A stretch of DNA of 64,000 nt from Macrolepiota albuminosa (lineage: Eukaryota; Basidiomycota; Agaricomycetes; Agaricales; Agaricaceae). Each line of letters opens with the position of its first letter. Positions within the stretch are counted from its first letter, which is position 1. The DNA is taken from the NCBI GenBank assembly GCA_027475525.1, contig JAMWFC010000091.1, positions 558,001-622,000 of the forward strand, written 5' to 3'. Under the pieces are notes generated by a model, which saw only the letters and a program-made list of their open reading frames with translations, did no database searches and had not been told where the DNA came from. Shown here one piece after another: positions 45,935 through 57,965 of this stretch. The position numbers were made by a program, and so were the translations under genes.

Positions 45935-46257
45935 AGCCAGGCATCTTTGTATCTTTTTGCCAAAGTTTTATTGTGAACTGAATCCTATTGAAATGGTATG
46001 TAACATCTGAGTCTCTATTATGTTGACATAGCTAACACAATTTAGTATTGGGGCTGGCCAAAGTATTGTTATAGGGAACATGTCAAAAATAGCTTTGCAG
46101 AGGGCTATTTAAACCAATGTTCAGCAGAAGTCATTTGCTGCTTCATTAATCATGTCAGTGCCTATTGAAAGTGACTGACTAAAAAAGCTGCTATATGGGC
46201 TGTCCATCAACAAAAAGCATACTGACAGGTTTCTCAAAGGGCTATGGTGTTGATTAA

Positions 46258-46879
46258 GGATGTTTTTAACTAGGTTTGGTATTGGAGATTTGTCTCAAAA
46301 TTTTGGCTACCTTAAAAAATTCCAGGAAAAATCAAAAAAATACATTTTAGATGTTTTCAGGCATGTAGAGTCCAAATCTGATATCAGAATTTTAAGGAAA
46401 AAAATTGTTGAAGAAATACCTAAGTTGTCCTTTGATTGTCCACAACTGTACCTAGAATGTCACACTATAAGTATGTATTCTAGATACAAGTTTAGTCAGT
46501 GTGAGTGTAAGTAAATGTATATAATGTACCCTCAGTAGTGCATGAACAAACTGAGGGTACTTGGTGTGTCTGGCTGTCTTATATAAACCTCTCAAACAAA
46601 AACACACACAATTGCAGCAACGAGTGGAAGAAGGAATGAAGTAGCATGGAGACAATCATTGTGAACGTTACAAGGCATGTTAGTGTGGAACCTCTACAAA
46701 TATGAACAGAGCCTCGAGTAAAGTACACCTTAGAGATCGAAACAACGGCTGTTGAAACATACTTGGCACATAGTATTGACCAGCTCCTCAGTTATAGCCA
46801 TGCCAAGTTGATCGTTTTTCAATCGCTTTGTGGCCAACTGGTTATCACTTGACACGAATCATTACAAACCTTGCTCTTG
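46258..46879. other. spacer with an LTR-like promoter motif
   Basis: The frame at 46260-46514 (MFLTRFGIGDLSQNFGYLKK) has no family I know. The only clear structure is the stem-loop and TATA element listed separately. Confidence 0.35.
46526..46586 (+). promoter_or_regulatory. stem-loop plus TATA, LTR-type promoter
   Basis: GTACCCTCAGT (46526) pairs perfectly with ACTGAGGGTAC (ending 46560) over 11 bp, and TATATAA follows about 20 bp later. The repeats at 303 and 9248 have the same stem sequence and order. Part of it recurs inverted near 48555-48615. Confidence 0.55.
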
Positions 46880-47320
46880 GCAAGAAGAATTGTGATCCAT
46901 GGTTCGTACACATCTCAACCAAACTTACAGCTGATGACCTAGACCTCCACCGATTGCGAGACACATGGCTGTCATGCGGATCCGGATGCAGATCAACCAA
47001 TTTTATCTGGGCACTCATGCCCATCTATATAGACACCTTTCTTCAACTTTGTCAACTGCTATCCAAGCCACACTAACTATTGATAAGCAGTTCACTCACA
47101 CAATGGAGTTTTCAAAGTGATGCCTAAAAAAGAAAGAATAACCATGTTGAGAGCTTCAAAGAAGTGGTGAGGAGTGATTTGACCAGAAGTTTGGGAGGTA
47201 AGCCAGTCACAAGTGGCCTTTTCAGTTTGTTCATCTGATAACAGAATATGTGCCTTCTTTATCCCACCTCTCTTTTCTTGTGAAAGTTGTTCCCAGACCT
47301 CATAGTGGTGAGCAAGTGCT
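46880..47320 (-). pseudogene. possible N-terminal fragment of the same fungal transposase family
   Basis: Minus-strand pieces read SDEQTEKATCDWLTSQTSGQ, TPHHFFEALNMV and, in another frame, TKLKKGVYIDGHECPDKIG. The last matches the KKGVY-DGHERPDV segment typical of that family's N-terminal half. The call rests on short similarity only. Confidence 0.4.
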
Positions 47321-49460
47321 CAACTACTCTGTGCAAAATGTATCTCTTATCATGCTACTGACATGCAACTTTCTAGCTTGTAGCAATCTGACCATAACCC
47401 TTCAATAATAATGTGGCAAAATTATGGAGAGCAATCAACTGGTTGAGCCTTGACATTGATAAGTGTTTAGATACTTTTTTGATGTCCCTCTGAATTTGTT
47501 TTCACAGCTCATTCCAACTCCTCAACTCAGACTAGAGTTGAAGAATGGTCTCATCAAGATTCTTCTCCCAACCGCCTATCTGCATCCACACCCACTCTGT
47601 CTCAAAAAAGCTATGGCTCAACTGATTTTTCTCAGGTGAATTCTCAGCTGATCTCTCATCAGAACTGTTTTTTTCTGAATTCAATGTCATTGTCAACATT
47701 GATGCAAGGAGTTCCTGTCATTGTAAACCCAAATCCATCTAGATTGTTCTAATTTTTCATCATTTTTTTGTATTGTCAACATGTCCTACCTGACTTGTTC
47801 ATAACATCTGGACCCTTCTTATAGATGCTCAGCTGTCTTGAAATAGTAAGTACAAGTAAATCTGATTAGAAGTATGTTTCTTACCTCTCTTTCTTTTCTG
47901 GATGTTGTAGAGAAACTATTTATTGTCTTGTGGATCATTATCATGTCATATTGCTAGTCCAACTAGCTTTTATACAACATCTTCATCCCTCTAGAACTCC
48001 TTCTCCTATCCAATCTCTATGTCATCATTATCAGGCCCTCCATTGCTCTCAACTTCATCCATTTTGGCTATTTGTTATTTGATTATATTTTTTCAAATCG
48101 ATTCATCATTGGATGTTTGTGCAAGACTAGTAATGGGTACTTGAGGAGATGAGTTAGTCTTTTGAGAGTGATTTTGGAGTCTAGAAGTGTTTTGACATTG
48201 CTTAAAAAGGTGTCCACATGCAGAAAATGAGGCTGTGCCTTTTTTGATTATTTTTTCAATTATTTTCTGAGTTTGATATTGGACTTCATTGCTTATTTTA
48301 TCACTACAAATCAACTTGACTCACTGAAAGCTTGTCATTCCACAATTTTCTGGAATTTTTTAATGAGTAGTCAAAATTATGAGGTACCAAAGGTCAAAAC
48401 TGAAAATGAAAGAATTTGGCTCATGGGAATCTATTCAAGGTACTTAAAAGCATCCAAATATAGTATTTTTGTAGTCATAATAGTGTTGTGGAGGATTGCA
48501 AAATTTGGTCATGTTGATTTGTTGTTTCTGACTATCTACAACTGTACATCCAATACAGTTTGTTCATGCACTACTGAGGAATACATACTTATGGTGTGAT
48601 GTTCTAGGTATAGACAATGGTCTAACCTACCTGAATATGAGCCAAGTTCTAACAAAGTCATTACTGAGGAGCTTACAGTCATGCTAGTGTGTAAACTCAG
48701 AAGTAATGCTATTTCCAGGACTGGAGATGTTTTATTTACCAGTCCTACTTATATACTATATTGGACCCACTATTACTATGATGTATTGACTAATAAGGCT
48801 GGTATGTACTAAGCACTAATCCTACTTATATACTATATTGGACCCACTATTACTATGATGTATTGACTAATAAGGCTGGTATGTACTAAGCACTAATGAG
48901 TAAGCAACAATGCATGAGTAAGCCAGCCAATGGCATAAAGGCCTGCCAACAAATAGAGTGGGTCTGAAAACCAGCTGACCTGTCAGATGATGATGCTGAG
49001 ATGGGAAAAGCAGACTAAGCCAGGCTAGAATAGGTGGTCCAAGGACTGGTCTCCTTACACCTATACACTGAACTGACCATAAGCTTTTCTAGCAACATCT
49101 GATCCTCTGCCAGCCTTACCTCTTATTTGACTCTTGCCCATCTCTATACCTGCTTGATTCTTGCTTGTCACTCACACCATCTGCTCTGTGGAAGAAGTTC
49201 TGCAGATGCTAAGCCTTTTTAATATGCTGATGTGATTCCAACAAAATATGTTGAGTTATAATAAAAACCCTCCTATAAAATTAGTTTTATAGAGAAAGGG
49301 GCCTAGTCTAGACTTTAAGCATCCCATAATATGTAATAGCTTGTAATAGCACATAGTGTTTGAGTGCAATACTCATCTTATGTACTAAGATTATTGTAGC
49401 AATTATTAATAAAACAGAAAGAGAGTATACTTGATGCTAAGAGCCAGGAACTTCTATGAA
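47321..49460. other. no gene recognised; repeats and decayed sequence
   Basis: An inverted partial copy of 46445-46555 lies near 48540-48615. A CCTATAAAA box is near 49270 with CT-rich sequence upstream, so an unassigned LTR is possible. The short open frames do not look like proteins. Confidence 0.35.
48743..48896. repeat. 77 bp tandem duplication in non-coding DNA
   Basis: Positions 48743-48819 equal 48820-48896, starting TCCTACTTAT. Confidence 0.95.
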
Positions 49461-51419
49461 CTATGTTACATTTCCTGATCTTTGATAATCATGAGTAGCA
49501 TCCATTGACATGCTAGAGTAAACTTGCCATGTGTTGAGGACATAGCTGTCTTCTTCTAATATGGATGGTACACTACAATGTGGAAAAATTGCAGGATTCC
49601 TAGCTTGAAAAGTTGATACCATGGACAATGTGTGGTTTTTTGTTCCATATTGGGGGTCCAGGATGCCTCTGATGTTTAGCAAGAGCCTATAAATGATATC
49701 AGTATAATTTTGGAGTGAAAAACTAATTACAAGTGACCTTGAACAGACTGTAACTTGAAGACTCCTCATAAGACTACACACAGAATTAGTAAAGTCATAA
49801 TAGACAGAAAAGATCCATTACCTTGTAGCGAGGTAAGCTAACGAAATTGGGGCCAAGATCCAAACTAATAGATTGGCCAAGGAAATAGCTTCAATAGTTG
49901 AAACAGTACCAATGAATACATTAATGGTCTTGAAAGGAAAACATAACATACCCATGATCACTATGATTATAACAAGTCAAAATATTGGACCAAGAGAGAC
50001 AAAATCGGAATAGTACTCTGACCTATGTAGAAAATGAAACCTGACGCATTGATGAGGCGTATCCTGGGACCAACAGGTTGTGCAAACTCACCATCACGAA
50101 ATATTATGATTGAAAGTCTGGAACCGCGCTGGTTCTCAAATTTGATATCATTTTCTCCAAACTGATGATGGAGCTTCCATGCAGTGAGGATAAAGATCAC
50201 TTAGACATCTCAAGTTAGAATTCTTGAAAAGATACTTCAATGGTGGACGCACAAGTCTCGCAAACAAAGAAAGGTATCCAAAAAGCCATTAGTAATGTAC
50301 GACATAGTGGGTTGTTGCACTCTGGAAGGCACCCAACCATCGTGGGCAAGGTTTCAGTAGGAACAACTAGTAATTGCTATCAATGCCATAGGAATTTAAC
50401 AAGTCTTGGGGTATACTTACAATTTACGAGGTGTTTTGACATGTACCCCGTTGTGGCGATCATGGTAGTTATAGCAGTCTAAAAATCTGTGAGTAATGGG
50501 AGCAACAGCTTATTCATACGTACAATACACAAGAAGATAAGCAGAGCAAGAATAGAATTGCTCCGGCATAAGGCATGCGTACGCAGCACAAGAATGACTG
50601 CTATAGCTCAGTTTTCATATACAACTGCGAGGGGTGCAGGGACATACACTCGACCGTTCCGAGAGATAATATACCAAGGATATTGGGAGGCGTAAAAGCA
50701 TGCCTGCAGCTATCAAAAGTAGCTTGACTGTCATTCCGAGAGATAATATACCAAGGATATTGGGAGGCGTAAAAGCATGCCTGCAGCTATCAAAAGTAGC
50801 TTGACTGTCAGGCCGGAAAGTTCTGGTCGAGGAACTTACAACTGGTCCATTGGTCAGATAAAGTGACATTAAGAGGTCGCTAGCTGGAACTCACTGCGAG
50901 TGAAGGCTTCGGCGACAGTTGATCTGTCGAAGGTTGTTACTTTGTTGATTCCTTGATAATCTCATAGATAATCTCACAGTACAAATCAAATGAGAAGAGT
51001 ACAGGAGGTATGTAACGGTTCTGCCAAACGTTTGTCATTGAAAATAATAGTATGCAATGAAGGAGATACAAACGACAAGGAACAGGTATTTACCCAACGA
51101 TCGTTTTGTTTTCCAGACACGCGTAACCTGTATAGGAAGTCAGATGGCCTCGAATGAAAAGATTCAAAGCGATACAAACCTCTTGATCAAAGGTCAAGAT
51201 GATATCGAATACCAGCAGTGTCATAGATACGACTGGGAAAACAGTTTTTAAGCGATGCCACGGCACCAAGGGCTGAGATACCATAGGTATACTGTCGAGA
51301 GCTCAACAAACCACCGCTCTAACAGAGGTAGAACAAAACTTACCTTCGTAATTCTAAGATTTGTCACGGTCTCAACGAGGATATGAAAAGCAGCTTCAGC
51401 AGCAGTGGGAGAGCTCATA
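49461..51419 (-). CDS. multi-spanning membrane protein, DUF6533 type
   Basis: Function unknown. Many basidiomycetes have families of such integral membrane proteins with a conserved N-terminal DUF6533. Spliced from the ATG at 51419: MSSPTAAEAAFHILVETVTN, then VVSMTLLVFDIILTFDQE, VTRVWKTKRSLGKYLF and VVCISFIAYYYF. SMTLLVFDIILTFDQEV is the signature of this group. Further segments are hydrophobic (GILSLGMTVKLLLIAAGMLL) or match the C-terminal half (IFILTAWKLHHQFG, LSIIIFRDG). The last exon reads LLLNIRGILDPQYGTKNHTL and stops at 49461. Exon borders in the middle are uncertain, partly because a 77 bp duplication falls there (50657-50810). It may be intact; one downstream segment near 49930 has stops in the frame I tried. 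Confidence 0.65.
50657..50810. repeat. 77 bp tandem duplication in the DUF6533 gene
   Basis: Positions 50657-50733 equal 50734-50810. The unit encodes part of a predicted membrane segment (PPNILGILSLGM in reverse), so the gene model there is unreliable. Confidence 0.95.
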
Positions 51420-52685
51420 GTCACTCCTGTGTTGGTGACCACAATTCCTGTAGTCTTTTATATCAGAACCAGACGTAAGCAACTCAAGCATCTCTATATG
51501 CCCCAGAGAAAGTATCATTAAAGGCTGTCTGACAACTACCGATGGTTTGTTTCGGACTAATGCATCGCGAACCTAGTAAATCACGACATTAACATGATCC
51601 GTAGGGATGAGTGAGTGCGCAACTCCGATGCCAGGTTTCTCGGAGAAAGGGGTTTCCAGATAGACTTATCCTTTTCGATGCTCCTACAGCACGTTTCATA
51701 ACGTTAGGCCCCTTATAGCTGCCCTTGTTAGACGTTTGGTTGATAATCCATGCTTATCGGGACGTGCATATACGTTCACGAGAGTAAAATAGGCATCTTA
51801 TTCGAGGATAGTGAAACGGCATTTGTCCACAGAACTAGAATGAATGATCTTGCGGCTTGCAGTTGTAAACTACATCCGTACAAGTCAGTGAAACCACAAG
51901 TGTCAGCATTCGAACTATAAAACGAATCCAAAACACGTCCATCAACAAGTATATGTGACACAGTCGATTGACAGGAGCGCATTCTCGATGGCTTTGGATT
52001 GAGTATCTGAAGATTAGCAGCATTTGCATCTAACCTACTTTGTCAGTTCCTGAGAAGGTTGCGTTGAGAGACAGCCGGACCGGACGTACTTGTTGTCTTC
52101 TAAGTTTTGAACTCGGAAATCCCCCGGCAGATGTATATGGATGTATATGGTAATATTATAAATATATTAGATAATGCCTAGGGATCCAACTCAAAGGGTC
52201 TAAAGCGTTGTGCAAGGCGCTGCAAACTTCCTACATATGCGGGCGATTACTAGGGTCCATAGAAAGCTCTGTATCGAATTGCCAAAATTAGCAGAGCAAG
52301 ACAGCCTCGAAAAGATGGCATCAACTTAGACAACTCTTTCTCTCTGAAAAGTACTCTCCCTTCCGAGGTCAATGAACGCCACTTTAGGACAAGGCCCAGA
52401 ATATGGTTCTTTTTGTACATCACGATGTGTAGGCGCGAAGGATAATATCAAGTAGTCACGGTTGTCACGGTACTGTTTGAAAGCAATTACTCGTCTTTCT
52501 TTCCTCCCTCTCCAGTCTCGTCATCAGTATGCCTATACCGCTTCTTCAATTGGTCCAGATTGCCGTTGTTCTTGGAATTGCACGTCTATGTTGTCTTTCA
52601 GAACCTTTGATATCCTGAGATTTTCATCTAGAGCTCTCATGTGGTGTTCAAACGTTTTGAACCACGGGTTCTGCCATCCCTGGGC
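51420..52685. other. divergent intergenic region, no gene
   Basis: Upstream DNA of the DUF6533 gene (minus) and of the P450 (plus). The frames at 51776-52029 have no recognisable features. Confidence 0.45.
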
Positions 52686-54884
52686 ATGATCTCTATCATC
52701 CAGACTGCTATGTTTGGATATCTATACAGTGAAACTCAACAACTCTTGTATGCCTCCTTTGTGTCATCTGCAACAGTAGGTGCACTTTTATTTGGCCTGT
52801 TCACATCCATTGCCATATATCGGCTATCGCCTTGGCACCCGCTTGCTCGCTATCCTGGTCCCACACTTGCCAAGCTCTCGAAGTGGTATATGAGCTATTG
52901 GATTGCCAAAGGAACCCGACATCTGAAGCTTCAAGAGTAAGTCTTGGAATCTGTTATCGTAACGTGTCACTTCTAATTTTACTTGAGGATGCATCGTAAC
53001 TATGGTTCTTGGGTCAGGATAGGTGGATTATGTTTCCTTTATTTTTACGTTGGTTCACACTGCGTAGGACCCAATGAACTATCTGTTAATGATCCTGCGG
53101 CTATTCGGCCCATTTATAGCCAAATGTTTCGATCCCTCTCTTACCAAGGTCTGCGATTATTCACTTCACCTCCTCGTTATTCTTTTCACGTCTACAGGTG
53201 CACCTCAGGATGCTGACGCCCTTATCACGACCGTCGACAAGACTGAACATGCACTTCGCCTTGTGGTCTGTAAACAGAAAAGTAATCTCACTATGTTTTA
53301 GGCTTGGACCAAGGCATTCTCAGTTGATAAGCTCAAACACTATCGTGTTTCTGCCCAGGTCGTCATTTCGTTGACTTGACTAGGCCATTTCCTTTATCTA
53401 ACTTGTCCTCGTCAGGCTCGGACAACGCAGCTTCTTCAGATACTCGCTGAGAAGAAAGGGACCGTCTCGCTTTCTCACTGGATTTCCCTCTGGGCTATGT
53501 GTGTATGATGTATGTTCCAGTGACCGATACAGATACATGTACTTTTTCAGTGACGTCATGGGTGATATGTCTTTTTCTGGTGGCTTCGAAACGCTTGCTG
53601 CCGGAAAGGATGTGGAAGGCTGGATGGAAGTAGTGAGGCATCTGTCACCTTGTTTTTACTTAGTCCCAATACTGTTCTCAGTTGCACATGGGCGTGTTTT
53701 TCGTTGGCGGTCAGCCACTATACTGATTTCACCCTTGCCTTGATCTTTATACGTTTCAGTGCTCGGACAAGTCCCTTGGATGAGAGACCTCATCGCTCTG
53801 GCGCCCTCCCCTGGTCCAATTTTGACTTTTCAGAAGGTACGTACCCATTTTTTGTTCCTCTTCGTCTGGCTTGATTTCTTGTGCTAGTTTGCAGGAAAAA
53901 AGGTCGAAGAAACGAGCAGACTGACTGATGGTAATCAGAATAACATTCTGAGCATAATAGTCAGTCAATCTAATCCTTCGTCAACGTTTTGACCTTGGTG
54001 ACGTGTTTTACAGCAAAATGACACGGATGGGGGTATTGAGCTTACACGTCTACAGGCTCATGCAGACGCTTCGTTTGTCGTTCTTGCAGGCTCAGATACT
54101 GTAAGTGAGGCAATAACTGCACTCATACGATATATTGCGGCCGACCATCGAATTCAACAACGCCTTCGATCTGAGTTGAACAGTGCTTTTGACGGTCCAC
54201 TCGAGGACATGGATGCATCCAGACTGCTGAAATTGCCTTATCTTGATGCTTGTGTGCAAGAAGCTCTCCGGCTTGTGCCTCCAGTCGCCGCGGGTGAAGA
54301 CATCAATCTTCAAGATACGTATCGTATCCACTTATGTTTCTCCTTAGGTCCACCACGATGGAACCAGGATTTACCCACGCGGATCCTGGATCATCTTATT
54401 CCAGCTCGAACGACGGTCGCGCCTCCAAACTATGCCATTTTCCGTGACCGTATGTTCATTTTCACTGATAGTAGGCCAACGCTGAGGTGCCCGGTCTAGC
54501 TCGCAACTTTCGTGAGCCAGAGAAATTCTTACCAGAGCGTTGGTTAGGCGGTATCACACCTCATAACTCAGATGCATTTGTACCGTTCTGTTTCGGCTCA
54601 GGAGTATGCATTGGCAAGCCGGTAGCATTATACAACATGAAGTCGATCAGTTTCCAGTCTTCTCTATTATTACTCAATAGTTTCGTGTGCTAGGTTGTTG
54701 ACCGCCAGCCTAATCAGTACGTTCGACATCTCTTTCCCCGAGAGTTTCGACGTCCAAAAGTTTGATGGGTCATATAAGGTATCTTGTATGATTTATTTAG
54801 ATCAAAAATACTCACTCTAACCGTTATAAGGAACATAATCTATGGGTTCACGACGATCTGCTGGTCAATCTAGTAGCGCTGTAA
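52686..54884 (+). CDS. cytochrome P450 monooxygenase, apparently intact
   Basis: A haem monooxygenase, probably anchored in the ER by an N-terminal segment (LLYASFVSSATVGALLFGLF). The start is MISIIQTAMFGYL at 52686. Then follow YRLSPWHPLARYPGP, an intron from 52936, GSWVRIGPNELSVNDPAAIR and WTKAFSVDKLKHYR. Next are DVMGDMSFSGGFETLAAGKD, the I-helix AGSDTVSEAITA, the K-helix EALRLVPP, REPEKFLPERW and the haem loop FCFGSGVCIGKPVALYNMK. The last two exons read LLTASLISTFDISFPESFDV and EHNLWVHDDLLVNLVAL, then TAA at 54882. All key residues are present and the splice joins I checked keep the frame. About a dozen short introns are needed and I did not fix them all. The substrate is unknown. Its paralogue at 39958-43282 is dead. 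Confidence 0.85.
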
Positions 54885-56227
54885 AGAGTCATCTAATACA
54901 TCTCGTTCTCAATCTACTGCACCTTTAGCGAAGCCCTTTTGAGTTGAATGGAGCATGTTGCGACTGTAGATGTGTGAGGGAATAAATCAGAAGGCACAAG
55001 TGCGGTTGGCGTGTAGTAGTGATATATTACCGACATTTCAAAGTTACCTTAATTTGTTTATTATCTTGTTCTGACCCTGCAAGTCAATATCGGATAATTG
55101 AGAAAGGTCATGGAATGAGACACGTAAAATATGAACCGTCTCTCCATTTCGTTGAGAGTCAAAAAAAAAACGTAGTCTCAACATTGCGGCGACATACACG
55201 TCTTGCTACTGGACGGATTATACATGATTACAAACTGTTCACGTATGTTGATCTCAATACTACCAACAAAACGAGCTGGCAATGGGGTCACGATCCTGTA
55301 GTCTTCGCTATGTCATCGGCACTGTAAAGACTCGTCATGAGTTTGCCAAGGGCCATTTCGCTGCGGTAGCAGATAAGATTGTCAATGTATGTCACAATAA
55401 GATTCAGAGATTAATGGATTGCCTTTACGTTTTCTAAATAAAACGCTACCACCAGCGATGACTACGGAGTCTTCGAAACGGGGTTGAAGCAACATACCAC
55501 TCAAGTTGATAACACTACGGTTGATAAAGACTACTGGTGGCTGTCTCTGCCTCATCTCAGTCGCAATGGAGATATGCCGTTGTGGTAGGGGAATGGACTC
55601 TGCAGATGGAGATATGCCGTGGAGGAGGTATGGCGCGCGAAACAGATTCGACACAAACGAGAGAAAGTTCACGTAAAACGACAAGAAACGGGAAGTAGGA
55701 AGGGTGAACGGAAAGTTAGATGGATGGATTGGGAAATCGAATGTACAAGTATGGCAAGAGGGAAATAAGGTTCGAAATTATGAGACCGACCAGCGGTCGA
55801 AATGTAAATGCGGGTGGAAATCGACGATGGGAGGCGTACGGGGCAGGTATCGGCGATCCAGAGGGCCTGTAGAATAGGTATAAAAAGACCGCGTTATTGA
55901 ATGAAAAGATAGGTTTTTATACCCCACTTTTCCGGTCTGTGTTTCGTCTTTGGCTGCTTGGGACTTCTCTCGAAACTTTGACCCTCTATTGTCTGATATC
56001 TTGGTCTTGTCGACATCTCAGGCAACGTCGACCTTGTTTTTCCTTACCACACTCAGACCCCTCTTGCGCAAACGTTCTCTATTCTCTTCCTGCAACATTC
56101 GTACCCTACGTGGGGAATATCACGCCGCTACTTCCTTCTTCTTTCGCCGCCTACTCGTGTTCTGCCCACAGGAAACGACCGACTACCGAGGACATTCCCT
56201 CAGTGAGCGCTTCCCTCTTCTACACCG
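54885..56227. other. intergenic; possible orphan promoter
   Basis: GTATAAAAAGACC at about 55876, followed by long CT-rich stretches to 56220, looks like a promoter and 5' leader. The expected gene is replaced by the nir1 remnant. The open frames here are unconvincing. Confidence 0.4.
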
Positions 56228-57620
56228 TAAGAGAAGAATTGTTCTCACTAGTCTGGATGAAATTCTTCTCGGGCGATAGGTGGGTTGACGGTTTCTTGCA
56301 GTATAATAATTGAACTTGTGAAGATGGTACTGCGCATACCTGATGAAAATCTTCGACCTAAAGTAAACCTTAAGTAATTGCGATCAGGAAAGGTTCCGTA
56401 ACATAGGATGAAATCGCTATGTTCAATTCAAGCTATGAATATATGCATTTAGAAGCAGCTTATTGGGTCACCAAAAGCAGATCGCAACAACTAATACAAT
56501 CTTAGGCATGACTTTCCTCTGCATAGGTGATGTAGAGTACTTCTGGCTAACATCCAAGCTCACGGAAATTTTCAAGAGAAACTGGGGAGAAGAATGGTTG
56601 TGATGTTACCGGAGCGATTTTGATAATCGTTCCAAAGCCAACTGGAAGATATATGAGGACATGGAAGGTTCAGAAATTAGACGAGTCACGAGTAACACTG
56701 ATAGCCTCCCAGGAACCTGAATATTAGGGCTCGGTGAATAATTCCCTGAGAGATAGTTACACCTGTAACTAAATGTAACTATTTCTCTAGCCTTCAAGAC
56801 CATTATTCACACGAGTTAATAACATTAGTCACCTTTTTGTTAATAACATGTAAGAAATGAGTTATTTACAGATGTGAATAATGTTTTCCGTGTAAATAAT
56901 GTAAAGAATTGCCTAGGGCACCGTTAGAAGTCCCGTACATCTACAACATCGTCCTTTGATACTTGAGCCTTCTCCTTGGCCTGAGGAGAGTTTGCCTTGT
57001 TTGTCAATGGCTTCTCGGAGATCATATTGATACAAGCATCCATCTCAAAGGCCATGTGTTGCACCTCCACATTCAAATGCTTTGCTCATCATTGGGAGGT
57101 CATCATCGTCCTCTGACTTACTGTCACCCTCCTCAGATAGATTTTTAACTCCATCGTCCTTGTCTCTTGCTTTTCCCACTTATTGTCCATGGAAGAGAGT
57201 TGATATCAAATTTTCTTGAGTGACATGCATCGCACGGGGCAACACACTTGACGACGTGCTAGACCCCAGTACTAGACCCTGATTAATTGTGGTTCTTGAT
57301 CCATTTAATGTGCCTGAGAGGCTCTCATACACCCGCCTGAGAGGCTTTCATACACCCAAAAACATCAGAGAAATATTCACAATATTTACATGGGGTATAG
57401 GACCTAGATGGGGAGGGGATGTTAATAACAGTTATTAACATGTTATTAACACTGTATATATACACGTGTAAATAAAGGACCACTTATTCACCGAGCTCTA
57501 CTGAATATCTGCAAGGCAATGAGAGATTGGTCGTGACGGTGAGTAGAATCGTCCAGATCTAGAGCCGGGGCAAGGCGAAGGCGGGTCACGATCTGTAGCG
57601 GTTCGGGTTCCCGCTATGGA
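56228..57620 (-). pseudogene. remnant of the 5' part of a nitrite reductase gene
   Basis: From TAAGAGAAG at about 56228 the sequence matches nir1 from about 4997 to 5550 in the same orientation. It covers the exons that encode the N-terminal FAD region and their introns, with many substitutions and small gaps. Similarity passes through the region of GCCTTCAGGGACTTGAGT (nir1) against GCCTCCCAGGAACCTGAAT, where a hAT-like element (56725-57500) is inserted. It resumes weakly afterwards (CTGCAAGGCAATG against CTGCAGCATCATC); the right boundary is uncertain. No long frame is left, and the catalytic siroheme and Rieske parts are absent. It sits divergent from the nitrate transporter, where nir usually stands. 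Confidence 0.8.
56725..57500. mobile_element. non-autonomous hAT-like element
   Basis: 776 bp with inverted ends TAGGGCTCGGTGAATAA and TAGAGCTCGGTGAATAA (reverse of the right end), flanked by the 8 bp direct repeat CTGAATAT (56717-56724 and 57501-57508). An 8 bp target duplication is typical of hAT elements. There is no transposase; subterminal sequence holds many GTTAATAAC/GTGAATAA-like repeats. Confidence 0.85.
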
Positions 57621-57965
57621 AAATGACTGGCAGTACCAGAGCCTCCTCCACTCTGCGTAACGGGTCACAGTATAGTAACGATGTTTGTTCTAATGGGACA
57701 GGTAGTCCAACTTCGTCGAGTGCAATTCCGACGTGTTCCATTTTAGGCAAAACGTTACACGATCCCGTCACACTAACAAACGAGGCAAAAGTTCATTCAA
57801 CTTCGACCTGTAAAGGAATCCATCTGCATGACATGGTATGAAGCTTTGAGACTCAGCAACTCGCCCATGCTGGTGAACGCACAATTTCTACTGCATAGCG
57901 AATTCAAGCTTCTTACTGTCACGTTATCCGGATTATTCTTGGCAAACTGCTGATATATGGAGGAC

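Larger units (their letters stand above)
44038..46257 (+). pseudogene. DDE transposase of a fungal family, split by two solo LTRs
   Basis: Joined pieces match a transposase common in basidiomycete genomes. VEYCQNIFLPAMEKYEHSIA and FQDES (likely first Asp) are followed by NEVIKNHLSGSNGDAWWDAL and FIFDQSSAHGS (second Asp). After the first LTR come LPLNALKVFDINKTDAGAQQ, LKCVLEEHGFN and LSQQDDFKNQKSMFEA. After the second LTR come a segment ending CELNPIEM (Glu), GWPKYCYREHVKNSFAEG and WAVHQQKAYRQVSQRAMVLI. The AGH...FLPKF step before CELNPIE is partly corrupted, and stops and frame changes occur throughout. The ELNPIE end resembles DDE_3-type transposases. I cannot give a superfamily name with certainty, and no terminal repeats were found. 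Confidence 0.8.

Noticed and set aside
46260..46514. 84-codon frame as a gene
   Set aside because: No family, no splice context, and it lies between transposase remains and an LTR-type promoter.
55897..56313. 138-codon frame with hydrophobic stretches
   Set aside because: It runs from a CT-rich leader into the antisense of the nir remnant, so it cannot be one coding unit.
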